A stretch of DNA of 64,000 bases from Poriferisodalis sp026713105 (GTDB lineage Bacteria; Actinomycetota; Acidimicrobiia; Acidimicrobiales; Poriferisodalaceae). The stretch lies in contig OZ220472.1 of NCBI GenBank assembly GCA_965115995.1, positions 1,922,001 through 1,986,000 on the forward strand, in the 5' to 3' direction. A program made the position numbers and the translations under genes. The notes under the pieces are model-generated. The model had not been told where the DNA came from. It made no database searches and worked only from the letters and a program-made list of their open reading frames with translations. Numbering within the stretch: the stretch's first letter is position 1; each line of letters opens with the position of its first letter. Below, piece by piece: positions 35,916 to 44,511 of this stretch.

Positions 35916-36035
35916 GCGCACCCCAACGCAGGCATCTCGACGACATCACTACAGTCGAGATGCCAATCTCCAAGATCGTCCCCTGAGCGCACCCCAACGC
36001 AGGCATCTCGACGACATCACTACAGTCGAGATGCC
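35884..36035. repeat. 71-bp tandem duplication across the hisG stop codon
   Basis: Copies start at 35884, 35955 and (partial, 10 bases) 36026. Each full unit holds the hisG 3' end including the stop codon, then ggcatctcgac. Inverted repeats ggcatctcgac / gtcgagatgcc (11-bp stem, 12-base loop) form at 35931-35964 and 36002-36035, so the array presents two strong hairpins. The two full units are identical. Confidence 0.95.
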
Positions 36036-36040
36036 GAACT

Positions 36041-36074
36041 CGGGAATCGTTCCCGGTTGTCGGGAATCATCCCG
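36041..36074. terminator. Paired hairpins between convergent hisG and ribBA
   Basis: cgggaa-tcg-ttcccg (36041-36055) and cggga-atca-tcccg (36061-36074). With the two hairpins in the preceding array they lie between convergent genes and could act as a bidirectional terminator; no long T-run is present. Confidence 0.55.
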
Positions 36075-36080
36075 TCGAGG

Positions 36081-37349
36081 TCAGCTTCCGATGACGTCGT
36101 CGTCGATCAGGTGACCCAAGCGCATCTTCTTGGTGCGCAAGTAGGCCTTGTTGTGCAGGTTGGGCGGCAGCGCCGTCGGCACCCGCTCGACGATCTCGAG
36201 CCCGTAGCCGGCCAAGCCGCCGATCTTGTTCGGGTTGTTCGTCATGAGCCGCATCTTCTGCACGCCGAGCTCCACCAGGATCTGGGCGCCGATGCCGTAC
36301 TCCCGGCTGTCCACCGGCAGGCCGAGCTCCAGATTGGCGTCGACGGTGTCACGGCCTTGGTCTTGCAGCGAGTACGCCGCCATCTTGTGGCCGATGCCGA
36401 TGCCTCGGCCTTCGTGTCCGCGCAAGTACACCAGCACACCGGCACCTGCCTCGGCGATGGCTTCGAGCGCAAAATGCAGCTGGGCGCCGCAGTCGCAGCG
36501 CATCGAGGCCAGGATGTCGCCGGTCAGGCACTCGCTGTGCACCCGCACGAGCACCGGCCCCGCGCCCATCACGTTGCCGTGACTCAACGCCAGGTGCTCG
36601 GTGTCGTCGAAATCCCGGAAGACATGGGCGGTGAACTCGCCGTAGATCGTCGGGATGCGCGCCGCGGAGATGGGATCCACCAGTCGCTCGTTGGCACGCC
36701 GATAGCGGATGAGATCGGCGATGGAGATCAGCATCAGATCGTGTCGCTCGCAGAATTCGACAAGATCCGGCAGTCGGGCCATGGTGCCGTTGTCGTTGAC
36801 CACCTCGCACAGCACGCCGGCGGGATGGCAGCCGGCGAGGCGGGCGAGGTCGACGGCTGCTTCGGTGTGGCCGGCCCGCTTGAGCACGCCACCGGGGCGG
36901 TAGCGCAACGGCAGCACGTGGCCAGGGCGGTTGAAGTCGTTTGGTACCGACTTGGGATCGGCGAGGCGATTGAGCGTCAGGGCCCGATCGGCCGCGGAGA
37001 TGCCCGTCGTGGTGCCTTCGGAGGCGTCCACGGTGACCGTGTACGCCGTGCGCATCGACTCGGTGTTGACGGTGACCATGAGGGGCAGCGCCAGTTCGTC
37101 GAGGCGCTCCCCCATCAATGGCGCGCAGATGACGCCGGAGGTGTAGCGGACGAAGAACGCCATGGCCTCGGGCGTGGCGTGCTCGGCGGCCATGATGAGG
37201 TCGCCTTCGTTCTCGCGGTCTTCGTCGTCGACCACCACCACGATCTCGCCCCGGCCGATGGCGGCGATCGCGTCGGGAATTGCAGCGAAGGGCGTCTCAG
37301 CAGATGCGTCGTCGGCTGCTAGGCGATCGGACACGGCGGGCTCACTCAT
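36081..37349 (-). CDS. ribBA: Bifunctional DHBP synthase / GTP cyclohydrolase II
   Basis: 422 residues. The N-terminal half makes 3,4-dihydroxy-2-butanone 4-phosphate from ribulose 5-phosphate (VVVDDEDRENEGDLIMAAE, TVTVDASEGTTTGISA, GHVLPLRYRPGGVLKRAGHTEA). The C-terminal half is GTP cyclohydrolase II with zinc cysteines in ECLTGDILASMRCDCGAQL and LRGHEGRGIGI, NNPNKI. It supplies both riboflavin precursors. ATG 37349 overlaps the end of ribE (stop at 37344-37342), so translation is probably coupled. No ribH follows in the window; the next gene, hisG, converges. Confidence 0.97.
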   Translation of the reverse strand: MSEPAVSDRLAADDASAETPFAAIPDAIAAIGRGEIVVVVDDEDRENEGDLIMAAEHATPEAMAFFVRYTSGVICAPLMGERLDELALPLMVTVNTESMRTAYTVTVDASEGTTTGISAADRALTLNRLADPKSVPNDFNRPGHVLPLRYRPGGVLKRAGHTEAAVDLARLAGCHPAGVLCEVVNDNGTMARLPDLVEFCERHDLMLISIADLIRYRRANERLVDPISAARIPTIYGEFTAHVFRDFDDTEHLALSHGNVMGAGPVLVRVHSECLTGDILASMRCDCGAQLHFALEAIAEAGAGVLVYLRGHEGRGIGIGHKMAAYSLQDQGRDTVDANLELGLPVDSREYGIGAQILVELGVQKMRLMTNNPNKIGGLAGYGLEIVERVPTALPPNLHNKAYLRTKKMRLGHLIDDDVIGS

Positions 37350-37947
37350 CGTCGGTTTCGGCACCATTCTGCCCGAGCAGGCGCTCGACGTATCGGGCGA
37401 GCACGTCGACCTCGAGGTTGACGAGATCGCCGCGCTGTGCGGTGCCCATGGTGGTCATGGCCATCGTGTGCGGGATGAGCGCCACTGAGAACTCGCATCC
37501 GCCCTCGTCGTCGTCGGTGATGTCGAAGCAGGTCAGGCTGATGCCGTTGAGCGTGACCGAGCCCTTCTCCACCAGGTACCGGCGCAGGCCGCCCTCGGGC
37601 GACACCGCAACGCGCAAGTCGGGGGCGGGTTGGACGATGGTCGCGACGCCGTCGACGTGGCCTTGCACGAGATGACCGCCGAGCCGGTCGGCGTAGCGCA
37701 TGCAGCGCTCGAGATTCACGGGATCGCCGTGTGCCAGCGAGCCCAGTGCAGTGCGCTTGACGGTTTCTGCGCTGACGTCTGCTTCCCACCAGCCGTCGCC
37801 CATCTCGACGACGGTCAGGCAGCAGCCATTCACCGAGATCGAGTCGTCGATGGCGGCATCGGAGAGCACCAGGTCGGCGTTGAATCGGAAGCGCTCGCCG
37901 TCGCGGCCAGCGAAGCTGCCGAGTTCTTCGACGAGTCCTGTGTACAT
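37342..37947 (-). CDS. ribE: Riboflavin synthase, alpha chain
   Basis: 201 residues from ATG 37947 with ggaagga upstream. Two internally repeated lumazine-binding domains: MYTGLVEELG...DSISVNGCCLTVVEMG and HLVQGHVDGVATIV...VTLNGISLTCFDI. Dismutates two 6,7-dimethyl-8-ribityllumazine molecules to riboflavin. 26 bp after ribD and overlapping ribBA. The lumazine synthase that makes its substrate is not encoded nearby. Confidence 0.97.
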   Translation of the reverse strand: MYTGLVEELGSFAGRDGERFRFNADLVLSDAAIDDSISVNGCCLTVVEMGDGWWEADVSAETVKRTALGSLAHGDPVNLERCMRYADRLGGHLVQGHVDGVATIVQPAPDLRVAVSPEGGLRRYLVEKGSVTLNGISLTCFDITDDDEGGCEFSVALIPHTMAMTTMGTAQRGDLVNLEVDVLARYVERLLGQNGAETDDE

Positions 37948-37973
37948 CGCCCGTCCTTCCAACCGATCGGTTC

Positions 37974-39077
37974 TCAGCTCGCCGAGTGCTCGGCGACCCC
38001 GTCTGCAGCGACGGTACCGGGGGACGGCCCTTCGCGGTGCGTGAACGGACGAAGCGTGACGCGCACGTCCGGTCCCATCTGGCTTACGCCGGTGATTTGG
38101 CCGCGCCAGAGTTGATCGATGCTCGCTGCGCCTGCGCCCGACAGCACCGGCAGGCCGTCATCGCCGCCCATGAGCGCCGGCGCGAGATAGACGACGTACT
38201 CATCGACCAGACCCAACCGGTGAAACTCGCCTGCGACGTGAGCGCCGCCCTCCACCAGCAGTTCGACGACGCCTTGGGCGGTCAGCGACTCCAGTACCTC
38301 CGGCAGCGGCCCGCTGACCTCGGTGCACGGATGGATGTTTGCTGCAGACGGCGCCGTGCCCAGCACGAAGCGACGCGGATCGGTACCCGGCGCGTTCCGG
38401 ACCGTGAGCGATGGGTTGTCGGCACGCACGGTGCCAGCACCCACCAGCACTGCGTCGCAGCGGGCACGCAGCGCGTGGGCATCGGCACGGGCTTGTGGTG
38501 ACGTGATCCATTGCGAGGTGCCGTCGGGCGCGCCGATGCGCCCGTCGAGGGTCGCGGCCAGCTTGAGCACCACCCAGGGCCTGCCCGCACGGCGTTGGTG
38601 CAGGTACGGGCCGAGCGAAGCCGAGACCTCGTGTGCGCACAGCCCCTCGTGGACTTCGACACCGCTGTCGACAAGCACCGCACGGCCCCGGCCCGACACC
38701 TGCGGGTCGGGATCGGTGACGCCGACGAACACCCGAGCTGCTCGGGCTTCGATCACGGCTTCCACGCACGGGGCCGTCCGACCGGTGTGCGAGCACGGCT
38801 CGAGCGTCGTGTACAGCGTGGCGCCTTCGGGATCCGCGCCCGCTGCGCGCGCCGCGTCGAACGCCACGATCTCAGCATGGCGGCCCGGAGGCGGCTCGGT
38901 CGCTCCCTCGAACACTGCACCGTCCGCGGTGAGCAGCACTGCGCCGACCCATGGATTCGGCGCAGTCGTGCCCCGCACGCCCTCGCCCAGCTCCACTGCT
39001 CGCGTCATATGCGCAGCGTCGATGTGCGCCGCCGTGCTCGCCGGCGCGCCGAGCGGAGCCGGGCCGGCGGGACTCAT
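37974..39077 (-). CDS. ribD: Bifunctional riboflavin deaminase/reductase
   Basis: 367 residues from ATG 39077, which overlaps the mog stop (ATGA). The N-terminal cytidine-deaminase-like domain carries the zinc site HAEIVAFDAA and PCSHTGRTAPC. The C-terminal DHFR-like reductase shows LKLAATLDGRIG, SQWITSPQARADAH and LLVEGGAHVAGEF. It deaminates, then reduces, the pyrimidine intermediate made by the cyclohydrolase. Second gene of mog-ribD-ribE-ribBA. Confidence 0.96.
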   Translation of the reverse strand: MSPAGPAPLGAPASTAAHIDAAHMTRAVELGEGVRGTTAPNPWVGAVLLTADGAVFEGATEPPPGRHAEIVAFDAARAAGADPEGATLYTTLEPCSHTGRTAPCVEAVIEARAARVFVGVTDPDPQVSGRGRAVLVDSGVEVHEGLCAHEVSASLGPYLHQRRAGRPWVVLKLAATLDGRIGAPDGTSQWITSPQARADAHALRARCDAVLVGAGTVRADNPSLTVRNAPGTDPRRFVLGTAPSAANIHPCTEVSGPLPEVLESLTAQGVVELLVEGGAHVAGEFHRLGLVDEYVVYLAPALMGGDDGLPVLSGAGAASIDQLWRGQITGVSQMGPDVRVTLRPFTHREGPSPGTVAADGVAEHSAS

Positions 39078-39586
39078 CAGTGGAGCCGTTCGCCTGCCAG
39101 CAGTGCCAGCGCGTGGGGCAGCACGTCGGCCACGGCTTCGAAGCACTCAACGCAGCCCTTGGTGGAGCCCGGCGTGTTCAGCACGATCGCGTGGCCGATG
39201 ATGCCCGCCACTCCCCGTGACAAGCGGCCCAGCGGGTTCACCAGCCGCATCGCCTCGGCCAGCCCCGGCGCTTCTCGTTCGATCACCGCGCGGGTGCCTT
39301 CGGGGGTGAGGTCGCGCTCGGTGAAGCCGGTGCCGCCAGTCGAGACGATCAAGCCGGCAAAGCCTTGAGACATGGCGCGCAGGGCTTCGGCCACTGTGTC
39401 GATGCCATCGGCCACCACCCGGCGTTCGACCACTTCGAATCCCGCGATCGCCAACGTTTCGCCGAGCGCCTCGCCGCTGCGATCTTCACGGGTGCCCGCG
39501 ATCACGCCGTCGGAGACAGTCAGCACCTTGGCTTCGAACGTACGCTGAGGTCCGGAGTGTTCGTGGGACCCATGAGAACCGGCCAT
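39077..39586 (-). CDS. mog: Molybdopterin adenylyltransferase-like protein (MogA/MoaB family)
   Basis: 169 residues. VLTVSDGVIAGTREDRSGE, LIVSTGGTGFTERDLTPE (MPT-binding GGTG motif) and LNTPGSTKGCVECFEAV are the family signatures. It probably adenylates molybdopterin. Its position at the head of the riboflavin cluster, with an ATGA overlap to ribD, links a molybdenum-cofactor gene to flavin genes; no other moa/moe gene is present. The first 12 residues (GSHGSHEHSG) are His-rich. A 185-bp gap separates it from the divergent amidohydrolase; I see no FMN riboswitch there. Confidence 0.9.
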   Translation of the reverse strand: MAGSHGSHEHSGPQRTFEAKVLTVSDGVIAGTREDRSGEALGETLAIAGFEVVERRVVADGIDTVAEALRAMSQGFAGLIVSTGGTGFTERDLTPEGTRAVIEREAPGLAEAMRLVNPLGRLSRGVAGIIGHAIVLNTPGSTKGCVECFEAVADVLPHALALLAGERLH

Positions 39587-39771
39587 CGCGCCACGCTACC
39601 GACGAGCTCCCGAGCGCGACCTGTTCTGTGCTCGACGGCCAACTCGGCGCTCCGAGGCGCGCCCTGAGCCGCGCCATGAGACCGAAGGCCACGTGAGCGT
39701 GGGGCTGATCGTGTCGCTTCGGGCGCCGATCGGCCCGGCGACTCGTTGCATCCCCTCACTAACCTGCGGCC

Positions 39772-40935
39772 ATGCCCTACGCGCGCAACCGGACCTATCT
39801 CGATGCCGACAGCCACCTGATGGAGCTGCCGGATTTCCTGCGAGCACACGCCGATCCCGGAATCCGCGATTCGCTGCCCGACATCGACTTCGCCAACGGC
39901 GGCCGCCTCACCGACGACATGGAGCTAGCGGCGCGCCAGCGTGCTCACTCCCCTGCAACCGTCGAAGAACTCACCGCTTTGGGCGACGACCTGATCGCCG
40001 GGCCGAAGGGATACCAGGCGCTGGGTGCGTTCAACGCTTCCGAGCGTTCCACGGCGCTGGACTTGCTCGGATTCGCCCAGCAGTTCGTGTTCGCGACCTT
40101 CAGCGTCGGCGTTGCGTTCGATCCCACGGCCGATCTCGACATTCGCTATGGCGCCGCCCGTGCGCACAACCGGGGCATGGCCGAGTTCTGCGCCGGCGAC
40201 GACCGGCTGATCGGCGTGGCGCTGCTGCCGCTCGACGATCCGCAGATGGCCGCTGCGGAGATGACCCACGCGCTCGATCTCGGGCTCGGCGCGATGTGGG
40301 TCCCCCACCGCACCGCCGGCGGCGCGTCGCCTGGACATTCCGATCTCGATCCGGTCTGGGCGCAGATGGCCGAGGCGGGCGTGCCGTTCGTCCTCCATGT
40401 CGGCGGCAATCCACTGCAGATCAAGCCCGAATGGATGGACACCGGCCGCCCAGTGCCGACCGATTGGCTCGGCGGCGGCGAGAACGTGCGCGGCAAAGAC
40501 ATGGTTGCGCTGCATCAGGCGGCGGAGACCTTTGTCGGCGTGATGGTGCTCGACGGGGTGCTGGCCCGCCACCCGAATCTGCGCGGCGGCGTCATCGAGC
40601 TCGGCGCGGGCTGGGTGCCCCAGATGCTGCGCCGGCTCGATCAGGTCGTCGAGATCTGGAAGCGGTCAGAGCCGGATCTGGCTGCGCTGGGTGATGCGCC
40701 GTCTCAACAGATCACCCGGCAGATGGCCTTCACGCCGTACCCGTTCGAGGACGTCGGCGCCATGATCCGCGACTCCAATGAGAACCTGTACCTGTTCTCG
40801 AGCGACTACCCCCACATCGAGGGCGGCCGCAATCCGCTGGGGCGCTTCAACGCGTCGCTGGAGGGATTCGGCGGCGACGTGCTCGATCGTTTCTACGCCG
40901 ACAACATGGCCGACCTGCTCGAAGCCCGCTCCTGA
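39772..40935 (+). CDS. Amidohydrolase-related protein (ACMSD/amidohydrolase 2 family)
   Basis: 387 residues. Metal-dependent TIM-barrel hydrolase or decarboxylase: YLDADSHLMELPDFL carries the DxDxH start motif, FVLHVGGNP the second histidine region and YLFSSDYPHIEGG the C-terminal Asp/His. Substrate unknown; relatives decarboxylate or hydrolyse aromatic or lactone intermediates. It opens a plus-strand set of catabolic-looking genes (membrane protein, enoyl-CoA hydratase, MBL hydrolase). Confidence 0.85.
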   Translation: MPYARNRTYLDADSHLMELPDFLRAHADPGIRDSLPDIDFANGGRLTDDMELAARQRAHSPATVEELTALGDDLIAGPKGYQALGAFNASERSTALDLLGFAQQFVFATFSVGVAFDPTADLDIRYGAARAHNRGMAEFCAGDDRLIGVALLPLDDPQMAAAEMTHALDLGLGAMWVPHRTAGGASPGHSDLDPVWAQMAEAGVPFVLHVGGNPLQIKPEWMDTGRPVPTDWLGGGENVRGKDMVALHQAAETFVGVMVLDGVLARHPNLRGGVIELGAGWVPQMLRRLDQVVEIWKRSEPDLAALGDAPSQQITRQMAFTPYPFEDVGAMIRDSNENLYLFSSDYPHIEGGRNPLGRFNASLEGFGGDVLDRFYADNMADLLEARS

Positions 40936-41010
40936 CACCGCGACACGCCCCATCCGTGGTATTCCCGCGACCCGAACTCCCCCAGCCCTGACCCAGAATC
41001 GAGATCACAC

Positions 41011-41439
41011 ATGACAGCAATCAGCGAAGTGAGCCGTGTCGTCACGTTTGACCTCGACACCGTCCGCGTCGTGCTGCACGTGCTGGCGGTGACGGTGTGG
41101 ATCGGCGGCCAGATCGTGGTCGGCGCCGTCGTGCCCATCGTCAGCCGTGCCTACCCGGGCTCGGGCAAGGTTGCCGCGAAAGCGTTCTCGCGGGTGGCTT
41201 GGCCGGCATTCGGCATCGCAGTCGTGACCGGCATGTGGTCGATGCTTGCCATCCCGAGCGAGGGGACGAGTTCGGGCTGGTCGATGCTGCTCGGCATCAA
41301 GATGCTGCTGGTGCTCATCTCCGGCGTCGGCGCGCTGGTGCATCAAAACGCCGGCGACAACGTGGCGAAGCGGGGTGCGGGAGCAGGCGTGTCACTGCTG
41401 TGCGGCCTCACCGCGCTGCTGTTCGGCGTGATGCTCTAG
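41011..41439 (+). CDS. Small integral membrane protein (CopD-like)
   Basis: 142 residues with about four membrane helices: VRVVLHVLAVTVWIGGQIVV, the segment around FGIAVVTGMWSML, MLLGIKMLLVLISGVGALV and GVSLLCGLTALLFGVML. The first helix, with its WIGG, resembles the CopD/DUF4149 kind of membrane domain. Function not known. Between the amidohydrolase and enoyl-CoA hydratase genes; the 147-bp gap after it contains a short cgcgaacaggcc direct repeat near 41488. Confidence 0.75.
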   Translation: MTAISEVSRVVTFDLDTVRVVLHVLAVTVWIGGQIVVGAVVPIVSRAYPGSGKVAAKAFSRVAWPAFGIAVVTGMWSMLAIPSEGTSSGWSMLLGIKMLLVLISGVGALVHQNAGDNVAKRGAGAGVSLLCGLTALLFGVML

Positions 41440-41586
41440 CGCCGACGCCTGGCGCAAGCCGCCTGCGAGCCCATCCCGCATCAGGACGCGAACAGGCCCG
41501 CGAACAGGCCGACGGGAAGCTTCGGAGCAGGGTCGTCGTGCACGCGCTTGACTTGTGCGGGCTTGCCAGACCGAAGGGACGTGCCG

Positions 41587-42447
41587 ATGACCGGATCCGA
41601 CTACACCTGCTTTGACGTGGAGGTGCGCGACCAGATCGCCAGCTTGGTCATGAAGCGTCCCGAGAAGGCCAACTCGATGATCTTGGAGTTCTGGCGGGAG
41701 CTGCCCCAGATCACCGACGAGATCTCGTCTGGCACCGACGCGCGGGTCGTCGTGCTGTCAGCGATCGGCCGCCATTTCTGCTCGGGCATGGACCTCGCGG
41801 TGTTCGGCGGCTTCGAGGATCCGTCCGGCGGCCTCGGCGGCGGGCACAGCAGCCGCACACGCGCGCTGATCCGCAACACCGCATTGCGTGCGCAGCAGAC
41901 CTTCAACGCCTTCGAGCAGAGCCGGCTGCCGGTCATCGCCGCCGTCCAGGGTGCGTGCGTCGGCGGCGGTGTCGACATGGTCTCAGCCTGCGACCTGCGC
42001 TACGCCACCCAGGATGCGTTCTTCTCGATTCAGGAGATCAATATCGGCATGACCGCCGATGTGGGAACGCTCCAGCGCATGCCCAAGCTGGTGCCCGAAG
42101 GCATCGTGCGGGAGCTGGCGTTCACCGGCCGCCGCATGGGCGCTGAGGAGGCGCTCGACCGCGGCTTTGTGAATGCGGTGTACGACGACCACGCGTCGAT
42201 GATGGAAGCAGTCGACGACATTGCGGCCCAGATTGCCGCGAAGAGCCCGATGGCGATCTGGGGCACGAAGCAGTCGATGAACTTCAGCCGCGACCATTCC
42301 GTGGCCGACGGCCTGGAGTACATCGCCACCTGGAACGCCGCGATGCTCGACACCGACGACATGGGCGAGGCCTTCCGGGCCCAAATGGATCGTCGCGAAC
42401 CAGAGTTCCCCGACCACCGCCCCCTGGACACGGGCCTCGGCGCCTGA
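41587..42447 (+). CDS. Enoyl-CoA hydratase/isomerase family protein
   Basis: 286 residues; ATG 41587 lies after gaaggga. Crotonase fold: RHFCSGMDLAVFGG (first oxyanion-hole segment), VQGACVGGGVDMVSACDLRYAT (second) and SIQEINIGMTADVGTLQRMPKLV. The Asp in TADVG fits dienoyl-CoA isomerase-like members (delta3,5-delta2,4), so isomerase activity is as likely as hydratase. Part of a fatty-acid or aromatic catabolic neighbourhood. Its 3' end lies at the start of a 28-bp tandem duplication. Confidence 0.9.
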   Translation: MTGSDYTCFDVEVRDQIASLVMKRPEKANSMILEFWRELPQITDEISSGTDARVVVLSAIGRHFCSGMDLAVFGGFEDPSGGLGGGHSSRTRALIRNTALRAQQTFNAFEQSRLPVIAAVQGACVGGGVDMVSACDLRYATQDAFFSIQEINIGMTADVGTLQRMPKLVPEGIVRELAFTGRRMGAEEALDRGFVNAVYDDHASMMEAVDDIAAQIAAKSPMAIWGTKQSMNFSRDHSVADGLEYIATWNAAMLDTDDMGEAFRAQMDRREPEFPDHRPLDTGLGA

Positions 42448-42495
42448 CAAGGCGCGCAGCAAAGACAGCGCCTGACACGGCGCGCAGGAGAATCA
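42440..42495. repeat. 28-bp tandem duplication across the enoyl-CoA hydratase stop
   Basis: gcgcctgaca at 42440 and 42468 starts two 28-bp units that differ at a few positions; the first includes the TGA stop. The next start codon (42500) follows directly. Confidence 0.88.
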
Positions 42496-42499
42496 GCGC

Positions 42500-43270
42500 A
42501 TGAGCACACTGTCCCTCGTCCCGCTCGAATGCGGCTGGCTGTCCACCCCCACTGCGTCGGTCATCAAGGACGCACCCGGCAACGTGCGGCTGCCCATACC
42601 GAGCTGGCTGGTGCGCCACCCCAGCGGTCAGACGCTGGTGTTCGACACCGGCATGCATCCCCAGGTCCAACAAGGCGTGGGAGCGCGTTACCCGCTGCTG
42701 GCCAAGTCCTTCACAGCGGACTACTCGGCGAACGACGAAGTCTCGGCCCGGCTGCGCAGCGTCGATGTCGATCCCGATGAGCTGACGTTTGCGATCTTCA
42801 GCCACCTGCACTTCGACCACTGCGGCGGCACTGAGCTGCTGCCCAATGCCCGGCTGATCTGCCAGCGAGCCGAGTGGGAATCCGGCCATCACCCCAAGCT
42901 CATTGAGTACGAGGTGTACAAGCCTGACGATTTCGATCTCGGCCACGACCTGCTGCTCATCGACGGGACCCACGATGTGTTCGGCGACGGCTCGGTGACC
43001 TGCATCCCCACGCCGGGGCACACCGCGGGCCACCAGTCGCTGCGGGTGGAACTCGACAGCGGTCCGGTGGTGCTGACGGGCGACTGCGTCTACTGGGAGG
43101 ATGTGCTCGACCGGATGCTGCTGCCGCCGTTCGGCTACGACCACGACATGCAGCTCGATTCGATGCGCCGCCTGAAGTCACTGCGCGATGACGAGGGCTG
43201 CCGCCTGCTCTACGGTCATGACGAAACCCAATGGGCGACGCTGCCCCACCAAGGAATCGGCCTGACCTAG
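42500..43270 (+). CDS. Metallo-beta-lactamase-fold hydrolase (N-acyl homoserine lactonase-like)
   Basis: 256 residues. The zinc motif SHLHFDHCGG (HxHxDH), PTPGHTAGHQSL and LTGDCVYWED, plus the C-terminal YGHDE, match the AiiA/AttM lactonase subgroup of MBL proteins. Whether it cleaves acyl-homoserine lactones or another ester or lactone cannot be told. It is the last gene before the island; its stop region (ctgacctagcccgc) recurs at the island's far end near 47468. Confidence 0.88.
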   Translation: MSTLSLVPLECGWLSTPTASVIKDAPGNVRLPIPSWLVRHPSGQTLVFDTGMHPQVQQGVGARYPLLAKSFTADYSANDEVSARLRSVDVDPDELTFAIFSHLHFDHCGGTELLPNARLICQRAEWESGHHPKLIEYEVYKPDDFDLGHDLLLIDGTHDVFGDGSVTCIPTPGHTAGHQSLRVELDSGPVVLTGDCVYWEDVLDRMLLPPFGYDHDMQLDSMRRLKSLRDDEGCRLLYGHDETQWATLPHQGIGLT

Positions 43271-43298
43271 CCCGCGGGACTACGCCGGCGGCTCGACG
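43262..43298. repeat. Left flank of the island (direct repeat)
   Basis: ctgacctagcccgc followed by ctacgccggcggctcgacg, imperfectly repeated at 47468-47515, where the copy also holds a short extra cccagccca. Includes the stop codon of the MBL gene. Confidence 0.75.
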
Positions 43299-43308
43299 AA
43301 GAACCCAG

Positions 43309-43719
43309 TCAAACCGGGAGTCGCTGCAGGCGAATCCTGTTATCGCGGACATGGTAGAAGAATGGCCCCGGGCTCTGGCACGCCGCCGCAATTTCAGCCA
43401 TGTTGGCGAGGAAACGATTTGCCATCGCATCCACGTTCAAACCCTCAGATGGGTGCAGGCAGAAGCAGCGAACGCCGTGCTGGTTAACTGCCCAGCCTTC
43501 CCGGGTGCGAACCCGTCCGTCCTTCATGAACGCGATCCAGCCTCGTCGCGCCACAAGTTCGAGCCACGTTTCATCCGCCACGTTCTCGTCATCAGGAATG
43601 CCGTAATGTTCCGCCAGCGTCATCACGCGCAGCCCGGCTGAGCGAAGCCGACTCGGAACGCCGATGCGCCCGAGGCTCCGATCCAAGAAGATGCCAGGCA
43701 GCCCAGCTGGATGTGGCAC
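43309..43719 (-). CDS. PIN-like toxin of a DUF433-type toxin-antitoxin pair
   Basis: 136 residues from GTG 43719, which lies inside the 3' part of the upstream antitoxin frame. The sequence GIFLDRSLGRIGVPSRLR, MTLAEHYGIPDDENVAD, GWIAFMKDGRVRTRE and HGVRCFCL matches the VapC45-like PIN family encoded next to DUF433 antitoxins, with acidic residues (D of FLDRS, D of MKDGR) at the expected nuclease positions. Likely an RNase when free of antitoxin. The start is inferred from family alignment, not from a ribosome site. Confidence 0.78.
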   Translation of the reverse strand: MPHPAGLPGIFLDRSLGRIGVPSRLRSAGLRVMTLAEHYGIPDDENVADETWLELVARRGWIAFMKDGRVRTREGWAVNQHGVRCFCLHPSEGLNVDAMANRFLANMAEIAAACQSPGPFFYHVRDNRIRLQRLPV

Positions 43720-44422
43720 GCAGGAAGCCCCAGAGATGCTCTTCGGGCATCCCGTACTCCTCACCCACAGTTCGCGGCGACTCGCCGGCGTCAAGCAAGC
43801 CCAGTGCATCAACAACACGAGCCCCGCCACATGCAAAGATCGGCGCTCCCGCTGAGCGCTTGGGGTCAGCCACGATCTCGCCGTTCTCGAATGGCGGAAT
43901 GCGAATCCGCTCGGCAAAGCCATCGGTTGCATAGTCGATGCGCTCGAGATGGTCAGCGATGTCCTCCGCGAAGACGCCTTGGCCGTTACGGACGACCACG
44001 AGCGCGATCGCTGCGCGGCCCTCATCGGTGTCGCGGTATCGGAGGCCATAGTCGAAGAGAATCTCAGCGCCGTCGGTGTAGAGCCTCTGCGACGCCAAAG
44101 CGTAATCGACCCCCAGCTCTCGGATGAGAATCTCCAATGCCGGTCGCACCCGCTGTAGTGGCACGCCTCGGCGGCGAACGGCGGCCACGACGAGGGCTTC
44201 GGCGGTTCCGATGAACGGAACCGAGGGCATTCCGTACGAACTCGCCGTCAGCGACGTGACGATGGGTTCACCGATGACCGGGCGACCGTCACGAGGTTGA
44301 CGGCGATAACCCTTCACCCACGTTCCCATAGTTGAAGCCGGGACATCGACGACCTGGGCCGCCTCGGCAATCGTGTACAGCGGTCGCTGAGTTCGCAGCT
44401 GCCACGACGACACTTCGGACAT
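43592..44422 (-). CDS. DUF433 antitoxin with N-terminal HTH
   Basis: 276 residues from ATG 44422 (aagg upstream). N-terminal DNA-binding region: YTIAEAAQVVDVPASTMGTWVKGY (MerR-like). The C-terminal DUF433 domain is SAGAPIFACGGARVVDALGLLDAGESPRTVGEEYGMPEEHLW. Proteins of this type repress their operon and neutralise a PIN-like toxin. The frame runs about 128 bases into the toxin gene, giving a tail (SEPRAHRRSESAS) unlike the family, so the 3' end may have frameshifted. A decayed second copy of the DUF433 part is at 47320-47460. Confidence 0.78.
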   Translation of the reverse strand: MSEVSSWQLRTQRPLYTIAEAAQVVDVPASTMGTWVKGYRRQPRDGRPVIGEPIVTSLTASSYGMPSVPFIGTAEALVVAAVRRRGVPLQRVRPALEILIRELGVDYALASQRLYTDGAEILFDYGLRYRDTDEGRAAIALVVVRNGQGVFAEDIADHLERIDYATDGFAERIRIPPFENGEIVADPKRSAGAPIFACGGARVVDALGLLDAGESPRTVGEEYGMPEEHLWGFLRATSSWAAWHLLGSEPRAHRRSESASLSRAARDDAGGTLRHS

Positions 44423-44511
44423 CTGAGTGCGCCTTACCGTGAGTCTCTCAGTTCTCGACAATAGCGGCGGGGAGACTGAGTGCCGGGCTCATCGGTGAGC
44501 TCTGGCCGGCG

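Noticed and set aside
39587..39771. FMN riboswitch before the riboflavin cluster
   Set aside because: None of the conserved RFN blocks is recognisable in this gap.
42500..43270. Firm call of quorum-quenching AHL lactonase
   Set aside because: The MBL motifs fit several lactonase and esterase groups; no luxI/luxR context supports the specific activity.
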